DNA of 64,000 bases from Bradyrhizobium elkanii WSM2783 (GCF_000472865.1 NZ_AXAP01000013.1:463-64462); one strand, 5' to 3'; shown: positions 52,311-61,363, counted from the stretch's first letter. A program made the numbers and translations. Notes: generated from the letters alone by a model not told the origin.

Positions 52311-53141
52311 CTACCGCAGCGAGAACGAGATCGGGACGTTGAAGCCCATCGCTGCGTGCTTCATGTCTGATGGAAACGGCGGAAATGGCTGGGCGCGGCG
52401 AACCATGGCCACCACCTCCGCATCCAGCGCGGGATTGCCCGAGGAACGGCCGAGCCGGCTCGACGTCACCTGTCCGCCGCGACTGAGCGTGAAAACCACG
52501 CTGGCGATGCCCTGCTGTCCGGCGGACTTGGCGCCCGGCGGATATTGCTTGAAGCGCAAGAGATGGGCGCGGACCATCTGATTGTAGGAGGCGACCGCGG
52601 CAGCAGATGCGCCGCTGCTGACGGCGGACATGGTCGGTCCCTGGCGCTCGGCGCGTGGTGACGCGGTGGTGCGCGGCGCCGGCGGTGCCTCCGTCGGCTT
52701 CTTGGCGTCGGGGCGAACCACCTTCGGCTTGGCCGGCGTGGGCTTGCGGTCGGGAATGGGCTTTGCCGGTTCGGGCGCTGGTGGTGCCGGCTGCACCTTC
52801 TGCTCCGGTGGCGCCACGACCTCGGGCTTCTCCTGCGGCGGGGTCGGCGGGATCAGCTCTTCCACCGCCTGCTGCGGCACCGGCTCGGGCGGCGAAGCGT
52901 CAGCGGCCCGCATCTCGGGGCCCGGCGCGAGATCCAACGGCGTCGATTGCGGCGCCGACGTTGTCGGCGCCATGTCGACCATGATCGCAGGCAGGGTGAC
53001 ACCGGGCAGCGGCTGCTCGCGATACCATTTCATGCCGGCTGCGATTAGCGCTGCATGCGTGGCGAGGATCACGAGCGCCGAGATGCCCCAGCGCCGCAAC
53101 GCGGCCTGATCGGTGACGTCATGCAGCGCAAACGCGTTCAT
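52311..53141 (-). CDS. tonB: TonB energy transducer
   Basis: The 276-residue product has an N-terminal membrane anchor (about 17-37, WGISALVILATHAALIAAGM). A long Pro/Lys/Glu-rich spacer crosses the periplasm, and the C-terminal TonB domain reads QYPPGAKSAGQQGIASVVFT then LSRGGQVTSSRLGRSSGNPA. It passes proton-motive energy from ExbB/ExbD to outer-membrane receptors, here most likely HmuR. It starts 5 bases after exbD and is the last gene of the leftward haem-uptake unit. Confidence 0.94.
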   Translation of the reverse strand: MNAFALHDVTDQAALRRWGISALVILATHAALIAAGMKWYREQPLPGVTLPAIMVDMAPTTSAPQSTPLDLAPGPEMRAADASPPEPVPQQAVEELIPPTPPQEKPEVVAPPEQKVQPAPPAPEPAKPIPDRKPTPAKPKVVRPDAKKPTEAPPAPRTTASPRAERQGPTMSAVSSGASAAAVASYNQMVRAHLLRFKQYPPGAKSAGQQGIASVVFTLSRGGQVTSSRLGRSSGNPALDAEVVAMVRRAQPFPPFPSDMKHAAMGFNVPISFSLR

Positions 53142-53146
53142 GGCGA

Positions 53147-53596
53147 TCAGCTTCGGCCGTCGAGGCCGACCAGCGCGATCTTGAGATAGCCCGCGTTGCG
53201 CAGCAGGTTCATCACCTCCATCAATTCGCCATAGCTCACCGCCTTGTCGGCGCGCACGAAGATGCGCTCGTCCTTGCGGCCCTTGGTGGCGCCGTCCAGC
53301 GTCGTGGCAAGCGCGTCACGCGCGACGATGTCCTCGCCGACAGCGACCGAGAGGTCGGGCTTCACCGTGACAAACACCGGCTTGTCGGGACGCGGCTGCG
53401 GCTCGGCGGTGCTCGCGGGCAGATCGACGCCGAGATCGACCGTGGCGAGCGGTGCCGCAACCATGAAGATGATGAGCAGCACCAGCATGACATCGATGAA
53501 GGGAGTGACGTTGATCTCATGCGCCTCGACGAGATCGTCCTCGGCGCGAAACCGTCCGCCCCCTGCACTGCCCGCCCCGAGCCTGACGCCCATCAT
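53147..53596 (-). CDS. exbD: Biopolymer transport protein ExbD
   Basis: The 149-residue product has one membrane helix with the essential Asp (HEINVTPFIDVMLVLLIIFM) and a periplasmic domain (IFVRADKAVSYGELMEVMNL). The ATG directly follows the exbB stop codon, and a second ATG is next to it. It forms the proton channel with ExbB. Confidence 0.95.
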   Translation of the reverse strand: MMGVRLGAGSAGGGRFRAEDDLVEAHEINVTPFIDVMLVLLIIFMVAAPLATVDLGVDLPASTAEPQPRPDKPVFVTVKPDLSVAVGEDIVARDALATTLDGATKGRKDERIFVRADKAVSYGELMEVMNLLRNAGYLKIALVGLDGRS

Positions 53597-54394
53597 TCAC
53601 TCCGCGGCGCGGGCGAGGCGAAACAGGCCGCGATCGCCCTCGCGGCTGACCAGGAGCAGCACCATCGCGCAGGCGTCTCCAAGCAGCGCGCGATGTGCCG
53701 CGATCGACCGTATCAGGTGATTGTAGATCACAACCGCAGGGATCGCCGCGACCAGCCCCAGCGCGGTCGCAAGCAACGCTTCGGCAATGCCGGGCGCGAC
53801 CACCGCGAGATTGGTCGTGTGCGCCTCGGAGATGCCGATGAAGGAATTCATGATGCCCCACACCGTGCCGAACAGGCCGACAAAGGGCGCAGTGGCGCCG
53901 ATGGTCGCGAGCACACCGGTGCCGCGCGCGATCTGCCGCGCCATCGCAGCCTCCACCCGCTCCAACCTGAGCGCGGTGCGCTCCTTGAAGCCGTCATCGA
54001 ACACGCCGCCGGAGAGGCTCGCCTCGCGCGCCGCGGACTGGATGATCTGCGCCACCGCGTCGTCGTCGCCGCGGCTCGCCTGCTCCGCCTCGGCCAGCAC
54101 CGTATCCTTCTCGAGCAGCCGCAGGCGCTGTTTCGCGAGCGCCGTTTTGCGCCGGATCTCGATGGTCTTTGCCAGCCAGATCGTCCACGTCGCTAGCGAG
54201 GCGAAAGCGAGACCGATCATGACCGCCTTCACCACGATGTCGGCGCTCTGGAACATGCCCCAAGGCGAGAGGTTGCGCGGCAATAGCGCGTTGTCGTCGG
54301 CGGCGAAGCAGGCGGCCGGCCACAGCATTGCGTTGGAAGCGATCAGCGCCATGACGATCGGGCGCCGGCAAAATCCATCGAACCATGCTTGCAT
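53597..54394 (-). CDS. exbB: TonB-system proton channel protein ExbB
   Basis: The product is 265 residues from MQAWFDGFCRRPIVMALIAS, with a signal-like first helix and three further helices, including ATIGATAPFVGLFGTVWGIM and ALLATALGLVAAIPAVVIYN. These are the conserved MotA/ExbB segments. GGGAGG precedes the ATG at 54394. The open frame to 54751 overlaps hutX and is not used. It lies 23 bases downstream of hutX. Confidence 0.95.
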   Translation of the reverse strand: MQAWFDGFCRRPIVMALIASNAMLWPAACFAADDNALLPRNLSPWGMFQSADIVVKAVMIGLAFASLATWTIWLAKTIEIRRKTALAKQRLRLLEKDTVLAEAEQASRGDDDAVAQIIQSAAREASLSGGVFDDGFKERTALRLERVEAAMARQIARGTGVLATIGATAPFVGLFGTVWGIMNSFIGISEAHTTNLAVVAPGIAEALLATALGLVAAIPAVVIYNHLIRSIAAHRALLGDACAMVLLLVSREGDRGLFRLARAAE

Positions 54395-54417
54395 GATCGC
54401 CTCCCGACCTTGCTTCC

Positions 54418-54933
54418 TCAGGCCGCATCTCCCGGCGCGATCCGGTCCGCGAGTGCACGGAAGCGCTGGAGCTGGTCGCCGCGCAGCGCGCGGGTCTCGT
54501 CGCGACCGACGAACACCTTGAACATGATGCCGCCGTCGACATTGATGAAGGCGATGAAGGCTGACGACTTGCCCATGAAGGGGCGCTCGACAAAGGCGAT
54601 CGCCGCGCAACGCTCGTGGCGGAGATGGCCGTGCAGGCCCTTCGGCTGCATCAGGTTGAAATAGCCGCGGCCGATCTCGCCCGCTGGTATCGCGCCAGTG
54701 AACTCGAAAATCGCATCGTCGGTGTGGACGATCAGCGTCACCTCGCCCCAACCGGCGATGTCCTGCATGGCGGCGGCGAATTCGCCGCCCGCACCAATCC
54801 GCGCCATCTCGCCCGGCAACGCCTCGATCACCGCGCGCGGCGAAATCTTTCGCTCGCGCGCGACGTCCTCGATCACGGCGCCGGGATTGTCGGCCATGTA
54901 GGCCCTGAGATCGGCGAGCTCCGTACTCGACAT
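54418..54933 (-). CDS. hutX: Cytosolic haem carrier HutX
   Basis: The 171-residue product matches the HutX family in length and sequence (MSSTELADLRAYMADNPGAV ... GWGEVTLIVHTDDAIFEFTG ... GYFNLMQPKGLHGHLRHERC). In Vibrio cholerae, HutX binds haem in the cytoplasm and hands it to HutZ. Here the likely recipient is the IsdG-like monooxygenase encoded 10 bases upstream. Confidence 0.92.
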   Translation of the reverse strand: MSSTELADLRAYMADNPGAVIEDVARERKISPRAVIEALPGEMARIGAGGEFAAAMQDIAGWGEVTLIVHTDDAIFEFTGAIPAGEIGRGYFNLMQPKGLHGHLRHERCAAIAFVERPFMGKSSAFIAFINVDGGIMFKVFVGRDETRALRGDQLQRFRALADRIAPGDAA

Positions 54934-54943
54934 AACGGTCTCC

Positions 54944-55279
54944 TTACGGCGCGGCGCTCGCCTTGCGTTCGCTCTGGATCACCTCAAAGCCTTCGAACTT
55001 GGGATGACCGAGATAAAGGCTCTCACCGGTCTTGTTATCGGCACGGGCATGCGCGCGGCGGAATTCTTCCGAGCGCGTCCAGGCCTCGAACGCCGCCTTG
55101 TCGACCCAGGTGGTGTGCGACGAATAGAGCGTGTGGTCCTCGGCCTCCGGCCCCTTGAGCAGATGGAATTCGACGAAGCCCGGCAGGTTGCCGAGATAGG
55201 ACTCCCGGGTGGCCCAGACGGTCTCGAACGCCTGCTCCGAGCCCTTCTTCACCTGAAACCGGTTCATGGCGATAAACAT
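54944..55279 (-). CDS. IsdG-like haem-degrading monooxygenase (HmuQ/HmuD type)
   Basis: The product is 111 residues from MFIAMNRFQVKKGSEQAFET with an ABM fold. The catalytic triad of IsdG enzymes (Asn-Trp-His) is present as N6, W67 (AAFEAWTRS) and H77 (FRRAHARA). AAGGAG precedes the ATG; the frame to 55378 is not used. In B. japonicum the related HmuQ and HmuD open haem to biliverdin-type products and release iron. Whether this is HmuQ or HmuD I cannot tell. Confidence 0.9.
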   Translation of the reverse strand: MFIAMNRFQVKKGSEQAFETVWATRESYLGNLPGFVEFHLLKGPEAEDHTLYSSHTTWVDKAAFEAWTRSEEFRRAHARADNKTGESLYLGHPKFEGFEVIQSERKASAAP

Positions 55280-55388
55280 TGTCGAATTCTCCTTCCTACG
55301 TTCGCGGCGTTGGCCGCTTGTCGGGTTTTCGGCGCTGCGCCGCTTGCGCAGCCTGCCGGTTAAGTTGGTTGAAAACAAGAACGCGCCA

Positions 55389-55414
55389 GGCCGCGCTGGA
55401 GCGTTAGCGCGGCC
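55389..55414. terminator. Perfect 9-bp GC-rich hairpin after hmuR
   Basis: GGCCGCGCT (55389-55397) pairs with AGCGCGGCC (55406-55414) in the 168-base gap between hmuR and the monooxygenase gene. On the leftward transcript it is followed by TTCTTGTTTTC. It may stop part of the transcripts and give hmuR a higher message level than the genes after it. Confidence 0.5.
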
Positions 55415-55447
55415 ACGACACGGATGAAAGAGCTCCGGGTTCCTCGA

Positions 55448-57841
55448 TCAGGTCCCTCCAAAGTGATATCTGAGGCCGCCCTTGAAGACGATCCCCGGCC
55501 CCGCGCTGGCCCATTTGACGTCGTTCTGGGCGTCGCCGGTGGAGCCGACCGGAATGGCGTAGGGACGGTAGTATTGATCCAGGAGGTTCTCGACCGAGAA
55601 GTTGAGCACCAGATCCCGCGTCGGCGTGTAGGCCACGTAGAGGTTCACGAGATCGTAGGACGTCGCCGGCGTGAAGGTCGGCGGGATATTGTTGTTGGCC
55701 AGCGCCGACGTCCACATCGCGGAGATCACCAGCGTGTTGTCGAGCAGGCGCACGCCGGCCGTCGTGGTGATCTTCTGCGGCGGGATGCTGTAGAGTCCGA
55801 GGCCGGTCTGGAGGTTCTTGCCCTGCATGTAGCTCCCGGCAATGCCGACGAACCAGGTTCTGGCATCATACATCGTCTCGGCTTCGAAACCCTCGATTCG
55901 GGCCTCGGCGATGTTCTGGTACTGCACGAAGGGCAATACGGTGATGCGCGGTGCGGGCGGCGGACCGGTCGGAACCACGAGCGGAGGTCCGTACGACACC
56001 AGATCGATGTAGTTCTCGATATCATTGCGGAAGAAGTTGAACTTGCCGCGGATGCTGTCGCCAGGCACGAACAGGTCGTTCTTCTTCAGGTTGAAGCCGA
56101 TTTCCTTGTTCTTGCCGATCTCGGGCTTCAGGTTCGGGTTGGGGACGAAGCAGAATGTCGAGTCGGCGCCGGGCCCCGGCGTGCCCGACGGACAACGGAA
56201 GAACGAGTCGTTGATGGTGGCGCCGGAATGCGGGCCGTTGACGAGCGTCTCGGTGATCGACGGCGCGCGGTAACCTTCGGCATAGCTGACATAGGGCGTC
56301 AGCATCGCGGCGGGCATCAGTCCGACCGTGATCTTCGGCGACAGGCGGTCGCCGCTGGAGGACGTCGTCCCCGATTCCAACTGGTAATTGTCGTAACGCA
56401 GCGCCGAGATGGTTTCGACCAGGTTCTGGTAATTGGCCTTCCACTGCACGAAGCCGCCGGACACCGTGCGACGGCCGCCTGGCGTCGTCACCTCGGACGT
56501 GCCGCTCCTGTCGTTCGTGCTCACCTCGTCCTGGAATGCATCGAGGCCGTAGGTGATGGCATTGTGCCAATCCAACAAATCGAAACGTGAGGTGTTGTGG
56601 ATGTCGACGCCGTACGTATCGAGGAGATAGCCGCGATTGCTGCCGATACAGCCGGAGACGGCGTTGCCGGGCACGCCGCCGCAGAAGGCCGACGGTGTAG
56701 TGCTGGTATGCGCGGTCTTGATCTGGTCGTTCTCGGTGCGATTCCAATAGACCTTCGCATCCCAGTCGAACAACCGGTCATCGGGCTGCGAATAGGTCCA
56801 GCCGAGCGTCGTCGTGTAGTTCTTCACGTTGCTGGCGTAGATCGAGGTACCGGAGAGGTTGTTGGTTCCGTTCGCGTTGCTCGAGTTCGGATCGCCTGCG
56901 CGACGCGGCGGCTGACCGACGCTGTAGATGTCTTCCTGGAAGATGGTGCCGAGCTTGACCTCGTGTCCGTCGGCCGGGCGCACCGTCAGCTTGGCGATGC
57001 CGCTGGAGAGCCGGTTGCCGGTATTGGCGACTTCGAACCCGGTGCCGTCCTTGTAGTTCTCCTGCGTGCTGTAGGTGCCGCCGGCGAACACGTCGACATT
57101 GGGATTGACACGAACGCCGCCGAAAACCGAGGTGAGCCAGCGCCCCTCATTGCTGCCGAACACATTCTTGTAGTCGACGCCCCAGCGCTCGCCGGGGCGC
57201 ACCACATCCTCGATGTCCTTGGTGCGGAACGAGGCCACGCCGCCGATCGCGCCGGATCCGTAGATGTTCGCCGTCGGGCCGCGCACGATGTCGATGCTGC
57301 TGATCAATTCCGGATTGAGGAAGAAGGAGCCGTTCGCGAAGTGGCCGGTGCGCTGGTAGTTCTGCCGGGCGCCATCGACCACCACCGCAACGCGACCGAA
57401 GTCCTGCAGGCCGCGGATGTTGATCGACGTCGACGGCTCGTCGCCGCGGTCCTGCACCCAGACGCCGGGCAGATTATAGAGGAGATCGCCGATCGTGCTG
57501 GGCTGGCGGCCCTGGATCTGCTCAAGCGTAACGACGCTGACGGGCGCTAGCGCGTCGATTGCGCGCTCCTCGATCTTCGATGCGGCAACGGTGATGGTGT
57601 CGAGCGATTGCACCGTCACGGCACCGATCTGCGCGCGCGCATTCATTACGGGCGCCGCCGCCTGCTGTTCGACTTTCGGCTTCGCCGGCTTGCGCTTGGC
57701 CTGCTTGGCGCGCTCCGACGCGCGACCGGCCGGCTGCGCGTCCGCAGTCTGGGCGAACCCGGACTCCGAAAGCAACAACCCGATTGAAACCACTGATGCG
57801 CCCAAAATAAAGGCGCGCGAAATCCTAGCCCCGTCAGCCAT
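55448..57841 (-). CDS. hmuR: TonB-dependent outer-membrane haem receptor
   Basis: The product is 797 residues from MADGARISRAFILGASVVSI, with a signal peptide cut near residue 30. The plug domain (TIGDLLYNLPGVWVQDRGDE) and a 22-strand barrel follow. The haem-receptor signature is clear: YRAP (524-527, the FRAP box), NPNL at 568-571, and a candidate haem-binding His538 between them. The gene is divergent from hemP-hmuTUV and heads the leftward unit that ends with tonB, matching the B. japonicum locus. Iron starvation should switch it on. Confidence 0.95.
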   Translation of the reverse strand: MADGARISRAFILGASVVSIGLLLSESGFAQTADAQPAGRASERAKQAKRKPAKPKVEQQAAAPVMNARAQIGAVTVQSLDTITVAASKIEERAIDALAPVSVVTLEQIQGRQPSTIGDLLYNLPGVWVQDRGDEPSTSINIRGLQDFGRVAVVVDGARQNYQRTGHFANGSFFLNPELISSIDIVRGPTANIYGSGAIGGVASFRTKDIEDVVRPGERWGVDYKNVFGSNEGRWLTSVFGGVRVNPNVDVFAGGTYSTQENYKDGTGFEVANTGNRLSSGIAKLTVRPADGHEVKLGTIFQEDIYSVGQPPRRAGDPNSSNANGTNNLSGTSIYASNVKNYTTTLGWTYSQPDDRLFDWDAKVYWNRTENDQIKTAHTSTTPSAFCGGVPGNAVSGCIGSNRGYLLDTYGVDIHNTSRFDLLDWHNAITYGLDAFQDEVSTNDRSGTSEVTTPGGRRTVSGGFVQWKANYQNLVETISALRYDNYQLESGTTSSSGDRLSPKITVGLMPAAMLTPYVSYAEGYRAPSITETLVNGPHSGATINDSFFRCPSGTPGPGADSTFCFVPNPNLKPEIGKNKEIGFNLKKNDLFVPGDSIRGKFNFFRNDIENYIDLVSYGPPLVVPTGPPPAPRITVLPFVQYQNIAEARIEGFEAETMYDARTWFVGIAGSYMQGKNLQTGLGLYSIPPQKITTTAGVRLLDNTLVISAMWTSALANNNIPPTFTPATSYDLVNLYVAYTPTRDLVLNFSVENLLDQYYRPYAIPVGSTGDAQNDVKWASAGPGIVFKGGLRYHFGGT

Positions 57842-58004
57842 ATTGCCCCAATCCAAAGGTCTGCTTTTTGGGTCTGGCTGGCGTGCGCTCGCGAAATGAT
57901 GCGAGCGGCTTGCTGGCTACCAAAATACACAGTGCGGGTCACACGCCCGCGCTACGTTCACATTCGTTACGTCGCGGTAACAAAGTGGTCAACAACGGCA
58001 CGGC

Positions 58005-58029
58005 GCAGTTTATATCGATTGTAAACTGC
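58005..58029. promoter_or_regulatory. 25-bp palindrome, candidate iron control element
   Basis: GCAGTTTA (58005-58012) and TAAACTGC (58022-58029) are perfect inverted repeats around TATCGATTG. The core TTTATATCGATTGTAAA is like the Irr iron control element TTTAGAA-N3-TTCTAAA. In B. japonicum such an element in the same divergent hmuR/hmuT gap is needed for induction under iron limitation. It lies 164 bases from the hmuR start and 75 bases from hemP. Confidence 0.65.
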
Positions 58030-58103
58030 AGCGATTGGATTGCGGCGCGGGCGACCTGTACAAACAGCCATCCAGAGAACGTTCGGGGCGCAGCAAAGAG
58101 GAT

Positions 58104-58310
58104 ATGGCGGCAACTTCCGGAGACAATACCGAAGGCGCCGGGGGGCGCGCAGCAAATGCCTCACCTGCCGTGAGAAACCTCTCGATGACCGGCAACCGGA
58201 TCGACAGCCGCGAGCTGTTTCAGACCGAACGGGAGATCATGATCGCGCATGGCAACGAGATTTACCGGTTGCGTCTGACCTCGCAGAACAAGCTGATCCT
58301 GACCAAGTGA
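58104..58310 (+). CDS. hemP: HemP-family small protein
   Basis: The product is 68 residues from MAATSGDNTEGAGGRAANAS, with AGAGG before the ATG. The last 35 residues are the HemP domain (DSRELFQTEREIMIAHGNEI then YRLRLTSQNKLILTK). In rhizobia and Burkholderia, HemP/HmuP proteins act as activators needed for haem-receptor expression under iron limitation. It precedes hmuT by 7 bases, and so should be co-transcribed with it. Confidence 0.92.
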   Translation: MAATSGDNTEGAGGRAANASPAVRNLSMTGNRIDSRELFQTEREIMIAHGNEIYRLRLTSQNKLILTK

Positions 58311-58317
58311 TCCCTCG

Positions 58318-59268
58318 ATGGCAATTTGTCGCACGCTCGCAATCCTGCTGATCGCCAGCCTCTTGCCCGTTGAGGCGGCACTGGCCGCAAACACCACCGT
58401 GCATGATGCGCGCGACCGCGACGTCATCGTCGACAACCCCTCGCGAATCGTCTCGATCGGCGGGGCGATCACCGAAATCCTTTATGCGCTCGGCTTCGAG
58501 GACCGCGTCGCCGGCGTCGATGCGACCAGCCTCTATCCGGCCGCCGCGCTGCGCGACAAACCCAATGTCGGCTATATGCGCCAGCTCTCGCCCGAGGGCG
58601 TGCTCGGGCTCAACCCGTCGCTGGTGCTGGCGGTGCAGGGCTCTGGGCCGAAGGAAACCATGGACGTGCTGGAAGCGGCCAAGGTGCCGCTGGTGCTGGT
58701 GCCCGAGACGTTCTCCGAGCAGGGATTGCTCGACAAGATCAAGCTGGTCGGCCACGCCATGGATGCCGATCCGCGCGCCGAATGCCTGACCACCGCCGTC
58801 GCGCATGATCTCGCGCAATTGCGGGAGCTGCGCGCCAAGGTCACGAAGCCGGTGCGGGTGATGTTCGTGATGTCGCTGCTCAACGGCCGCGCCATGGCGG
58901 CGGGCAACAAGACGGCGGCGAACGAGATCATCCAGCTCGCCGGCGGCGTCAATGCGGTCGAAGGCTATGACGGCTACAAGATCATCAGCGACGAGGCGAT
59001 CGTCGCCGCCAAGCCCGACGTCGTGCTGTCGATCCAGCGCGGCAAGGATTCGCTGGAGGCCGAGGCGATCTATGCGCATCAGGCCTTCGCGCTGACGCCG
59101 GTCGCAGCGAACAAGAGCTTCATCTCGATGGAAGGGCTCTATCTGCTTGGCTTCGGACCGCGCACGGCGGCTGCAGCGCGCGACCTTTCGACGAAACTCT
59201 ATCCGGCGCTGGTGCCGCAGGCGGAGAAGTTCGTGCCCGCGGCGCTCACGGCGAATTGCCGGCAATGA
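58318..59268 (+). CDS. hmuT: Haem ABC transporter binding protein HmuT
   Basis: The 316-residue product has a signal peptide ending ALAA (residue 24) and the two-lobed metal-chelate binding fold (RIVSIGGAITEILYALGFED, NKTAANEIIQLAGGVNAVEG, FISMEGLYLLGFGPRTAAAA). It takes haem from HmuR in the periplasm. Its stop overlaps the ATG of hmuU (ATGA). Confidence 0.95.
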   Translation: MAICRTLAILLIASLLPVEAALAANTTVHDARDRDVIVDNPSRIVSIGGAITEILYALGFEDRVAGVDATSLYPAAALRDKPNVGYMRQLSPEGVLGLNPSLVLAVQGSGPKETMDVLEAAKVPLVLVPETFSEQGLLDKIKLVGHAMDADPRAECLTTAVAHDLAQLRELRAKVTKPVRVMFVMSLLNGRAMAAGNKTAANEIIQLAGGVNAVEGYDGYKIISDEAIVAAKPDVVLSIQRGKDSLEAEAIYAHQAFALTPVAANKSFISMEGLYLLGFGPRTAAAARDLSTKLYPALVPQAEKFVPAALTANCRQ

Positions 59269-60362
59269 GCGCCTTGGCGGACGCGCGTGGCAATACTGCC
59301 GATCCTCGTACCAAGCGCTCGCGGCCGCCAGCAACGCTGACGCTGCTTTGCCTTTGCGCCGCGCTTGTCGGCACTGCGCTCATTGCGGTGACCCTGGGTG
59401 CGGCCGGAATCCCCCTCGCCCGCCTTCCCGCCGCGCTCGGCCTGTGGGGCGACGGAGCGGCCAATCCGCTGGTTGCGCGCGACCAGCTCGTGCTGTGGTC
59501 GATCCGGATTCCGCGGATCGTCGCCGCCGCGATGGTTGGCGGCCTCTTGGCGGCGTCCGGCGCAATCATGCAGGGGTTGTTCCGCAATCCCCTCGCCGAT
59601 CCCGCGCTTGTCGGCGTCTCCAGCGGCGGCGCCTTTGCTGCAGCCGCCGCGATCGTCTTCACAGACAGCCATATCGGCGAGAGCGTCCGCTTCATGCAGC
59701 ACCAATTGCTGCCGCTGTCGGCGTTCGTCGGCTCGCTGGTGACGACCATCCTCCTGTACAGCATCGCAAGCCGCGCCGGTCGGACGTCGATTGCGATCTT
59801 CCTGCTGGCGGGAATTGCGATCGCCGCGATCGCCAATGCGGGCATCGGGCTTCTGGTCTTCGTCGCCGACGACCGCCAACTCCGCGACATCACCTTCTGG
59901 ATGCTGGGCTCGATGAGCGGCGCGACCTGGGGCAAGATCGCGACACTGGCGCCGGTGCTCACTGTTGCGCTGCTCGCGTGCCTGTCGATCGCGCGCGGGC
60001 TCGATGTGCTCGTGCTCGGCGAGGCCGAGGCTTTTCACAGCGGCGTCGACGTCGAGCGATTGAAACGGATTTCCATCATCCTGGTTTCAGCCATGACCGG
60101 GGTCGCGGTCTCCGTGTGCGGCGTCGTCGGCTTTGTCGGCATCGTGGTGCCGCATCTGCTCCGGCTTGCGATCGGACCGGCGCACCGGCTGCTGCTGCCG
60201 GCTTCCGTGCTGCTGGGCGCCGTGCTGCTGGTCGGCGCCGACACGATGGCCCGCACCATCGTGTCGCCGGCGGAAATGCCGATCGGCATCCTGACGGCGG
60301 CGGTCGGCGCGCCGTTCTTCCTCGCCATCCTGTTGCGGCAGCGCAGCCTGGTTTCGCTATGA
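59265..60362 (+). CDS. hmuU: Haem ABC transporter permease HmuU
   Basis: The product is 365 residues from MSALADARGNTADPRTKRSR, with about ten helices of the FecCD family (RIPRIVAAAMVGGLLAASGA, GLFRNPLADPALVGVSSGGA, VVGFVGIVVPHLLRLAIGPA). It forms the inner-membrane haem channel. It overlaps both neighbours by four bases, so hmuT, hmuU and hmuV are translated as one unit. Confidence 0.95.
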   Translation: MSALADARGNTADPRTKRSRPPATLTLLCLCAALVGTALIAVTLGAAGIPLARLPAALGLWGDGAANPLVARDQLVLWSIRIPRIVAAAMVGGLLAASGAIMQGLFRNPLADPALVGVSSGGAFAAAAAIVFTDSHIGESVRFMQHQLLPLSAFVGSLVTTILLYSIASRAGRTSIAIFLLAGIAIAAIANAGIGLLVFVADDRQLRDITFWMLGSMSGATWGKIATLAPVLTVALLACLSIARGLDVLVLGEAEAFHSGVDVERLKRISIILVSAMTGVAVSVCGVVGFVGIVVPHLLRLAIGPAHRLLLPASVLLGAVLLVGADTMARTIVSPAEMPIGILTAAVGAPFFLAILLRQRSLVSL

Positions 60363-61153
60363 TTCCGATGCTGCAGGCAAGCTCGGTCTCGGTCGTGGTC
60401 AGTGGCGCCACGCTGGTCGATGCCGTCGATCTGCGTGTCAATCCGGGCGAGATGATCGCGATCGTCGGGCCGAACGGCGCCGGCAAGTCGACGCTGCTGC
60501 GCATGCTGTCCGGCGACATCACGCCGACGCGCGGCACGGTCGAATTGAAGCAGCGCACGCTCCGCGCCTATCCGCCGCGCGAATTGGCGCGGCATCGCGC
60601 CATGCTGTCGCAGCATGTCAACGTCACCTTCCCGTTCACGGTGGAGGAAATCGTCTACATGGGCGCGGGCGACAATTCGCGCGCGACGGCCGCGCCGCTG
60701 GTCGAGTCCGCACTGGATGAGGTCGGGCTGAGCGGCTTCCGCCATCGCCAATTGCCGACGCTGTCGGGCGGCGAGCAGCAGCGCGCGCATTTCGCCCGCG
60801 TGCTGGTGCAGCTCGCCTGCGGCGAAACGCAGAACGGTCCGGGCCTGTTGCTGCTGGACGAGCCGACTTCGAGCCTCGACCTCAGGCACCAGATCGACCT
60901 GGTCGAGACCGCGCGCCGCCGCGCGCAGAACGGCACCGCTGTGATCGCGATCCTGCACGACCTCAACCTCGCGATGCGCTTTGCCGACCGCCTCGTTCTC
61001 CTGCATCGCGGCCGGCTCGCGGTCGACGGCGGCCGTAGTGAGGCGATGACCGCGGAGACGATCCGCACCATCTTCGAGGTCGACGCCACGATCGACCATA
61101 CCGACGGCGGCATTCCCTTCCTGCTGCCGCAGACGATGCGACCGGTGACGTAA
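60359..61153 (+). CDS. hmuV: Haem ABC transporter ATPase HmuV
   Basis: The 264-residue product has Walker A GPNGAGKST (37-45), the signature LSGGEQQRAHFARVL, Walker B GLLLLDEPTSSLDL and the H-loop ILHDLNLA. It powers HmuU. It ends the rightward haem operon; a strong hairpin repeat follows 28 bases later. Confidence 0.95.
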   Translation: MIPMLQASSVSVVVSGATLVDAVDLRVNPGEMIAIVGPNGAGKSTLLRMLSGDITPTRGTVELKQRTLRAYPPRELARHRAMLSQHVNVTFPFTVEEIVYMGAGDNSRATAAPLVESALDEVGLSGFRHRQLPTLSGGEQQRAHFARVLVQLACGETQNGPGLLLLDEPTSSLDLRHQIDLVETARRRAQNGTAVIAILHDLNLAMRFADRLVLLHRGRLAVDGGRSEAMTAETIRTIFEVDATIDHTDGGIPFLLPQTMRPVT

Positions 61154-61181
61154 CGCCGCAGGCATATCCAGCGGCAATCGT

Positions 61182-61287
61182 TAGAGCGTTTTCGAGCGAA
61201 GTGGACACCGGTTCGCGTGAAGAAAACGCGTCAAGACAAGAATCTAGAGCTTCGGTTCTGATTCCATCAGAACCGAATATGCTCTAG
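61182..61287. repeat. TAGAGCGTTTTCGAGCGAAG repeat, copy 2
   Basis: Nearly identical to 27613-27711 for its first 80 bases. The terminal stem TTCGGTTCTGA/TCAGAACCGAA is kept but the loop differs, and GCTCTAG closes it. It is placed as the terminator of the hmu operon. Confidence 0.8.
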
Positions 61288-61363
61288 CCGTCACGAAATT
61301 GTCAGCCGCTTGTAACACGCGCCTCCCAGAACTCCGCCACGTTCATCTTCAGGGGAGATCAAC

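Noticed and set aside
59147..61153. 668-codon plus-strand frame, whose last part is HmuV
   Set aside because: The upstream 400 codons are an out-of-frame reading of hmuT and hmuU; only the stretch from 60359 is real.
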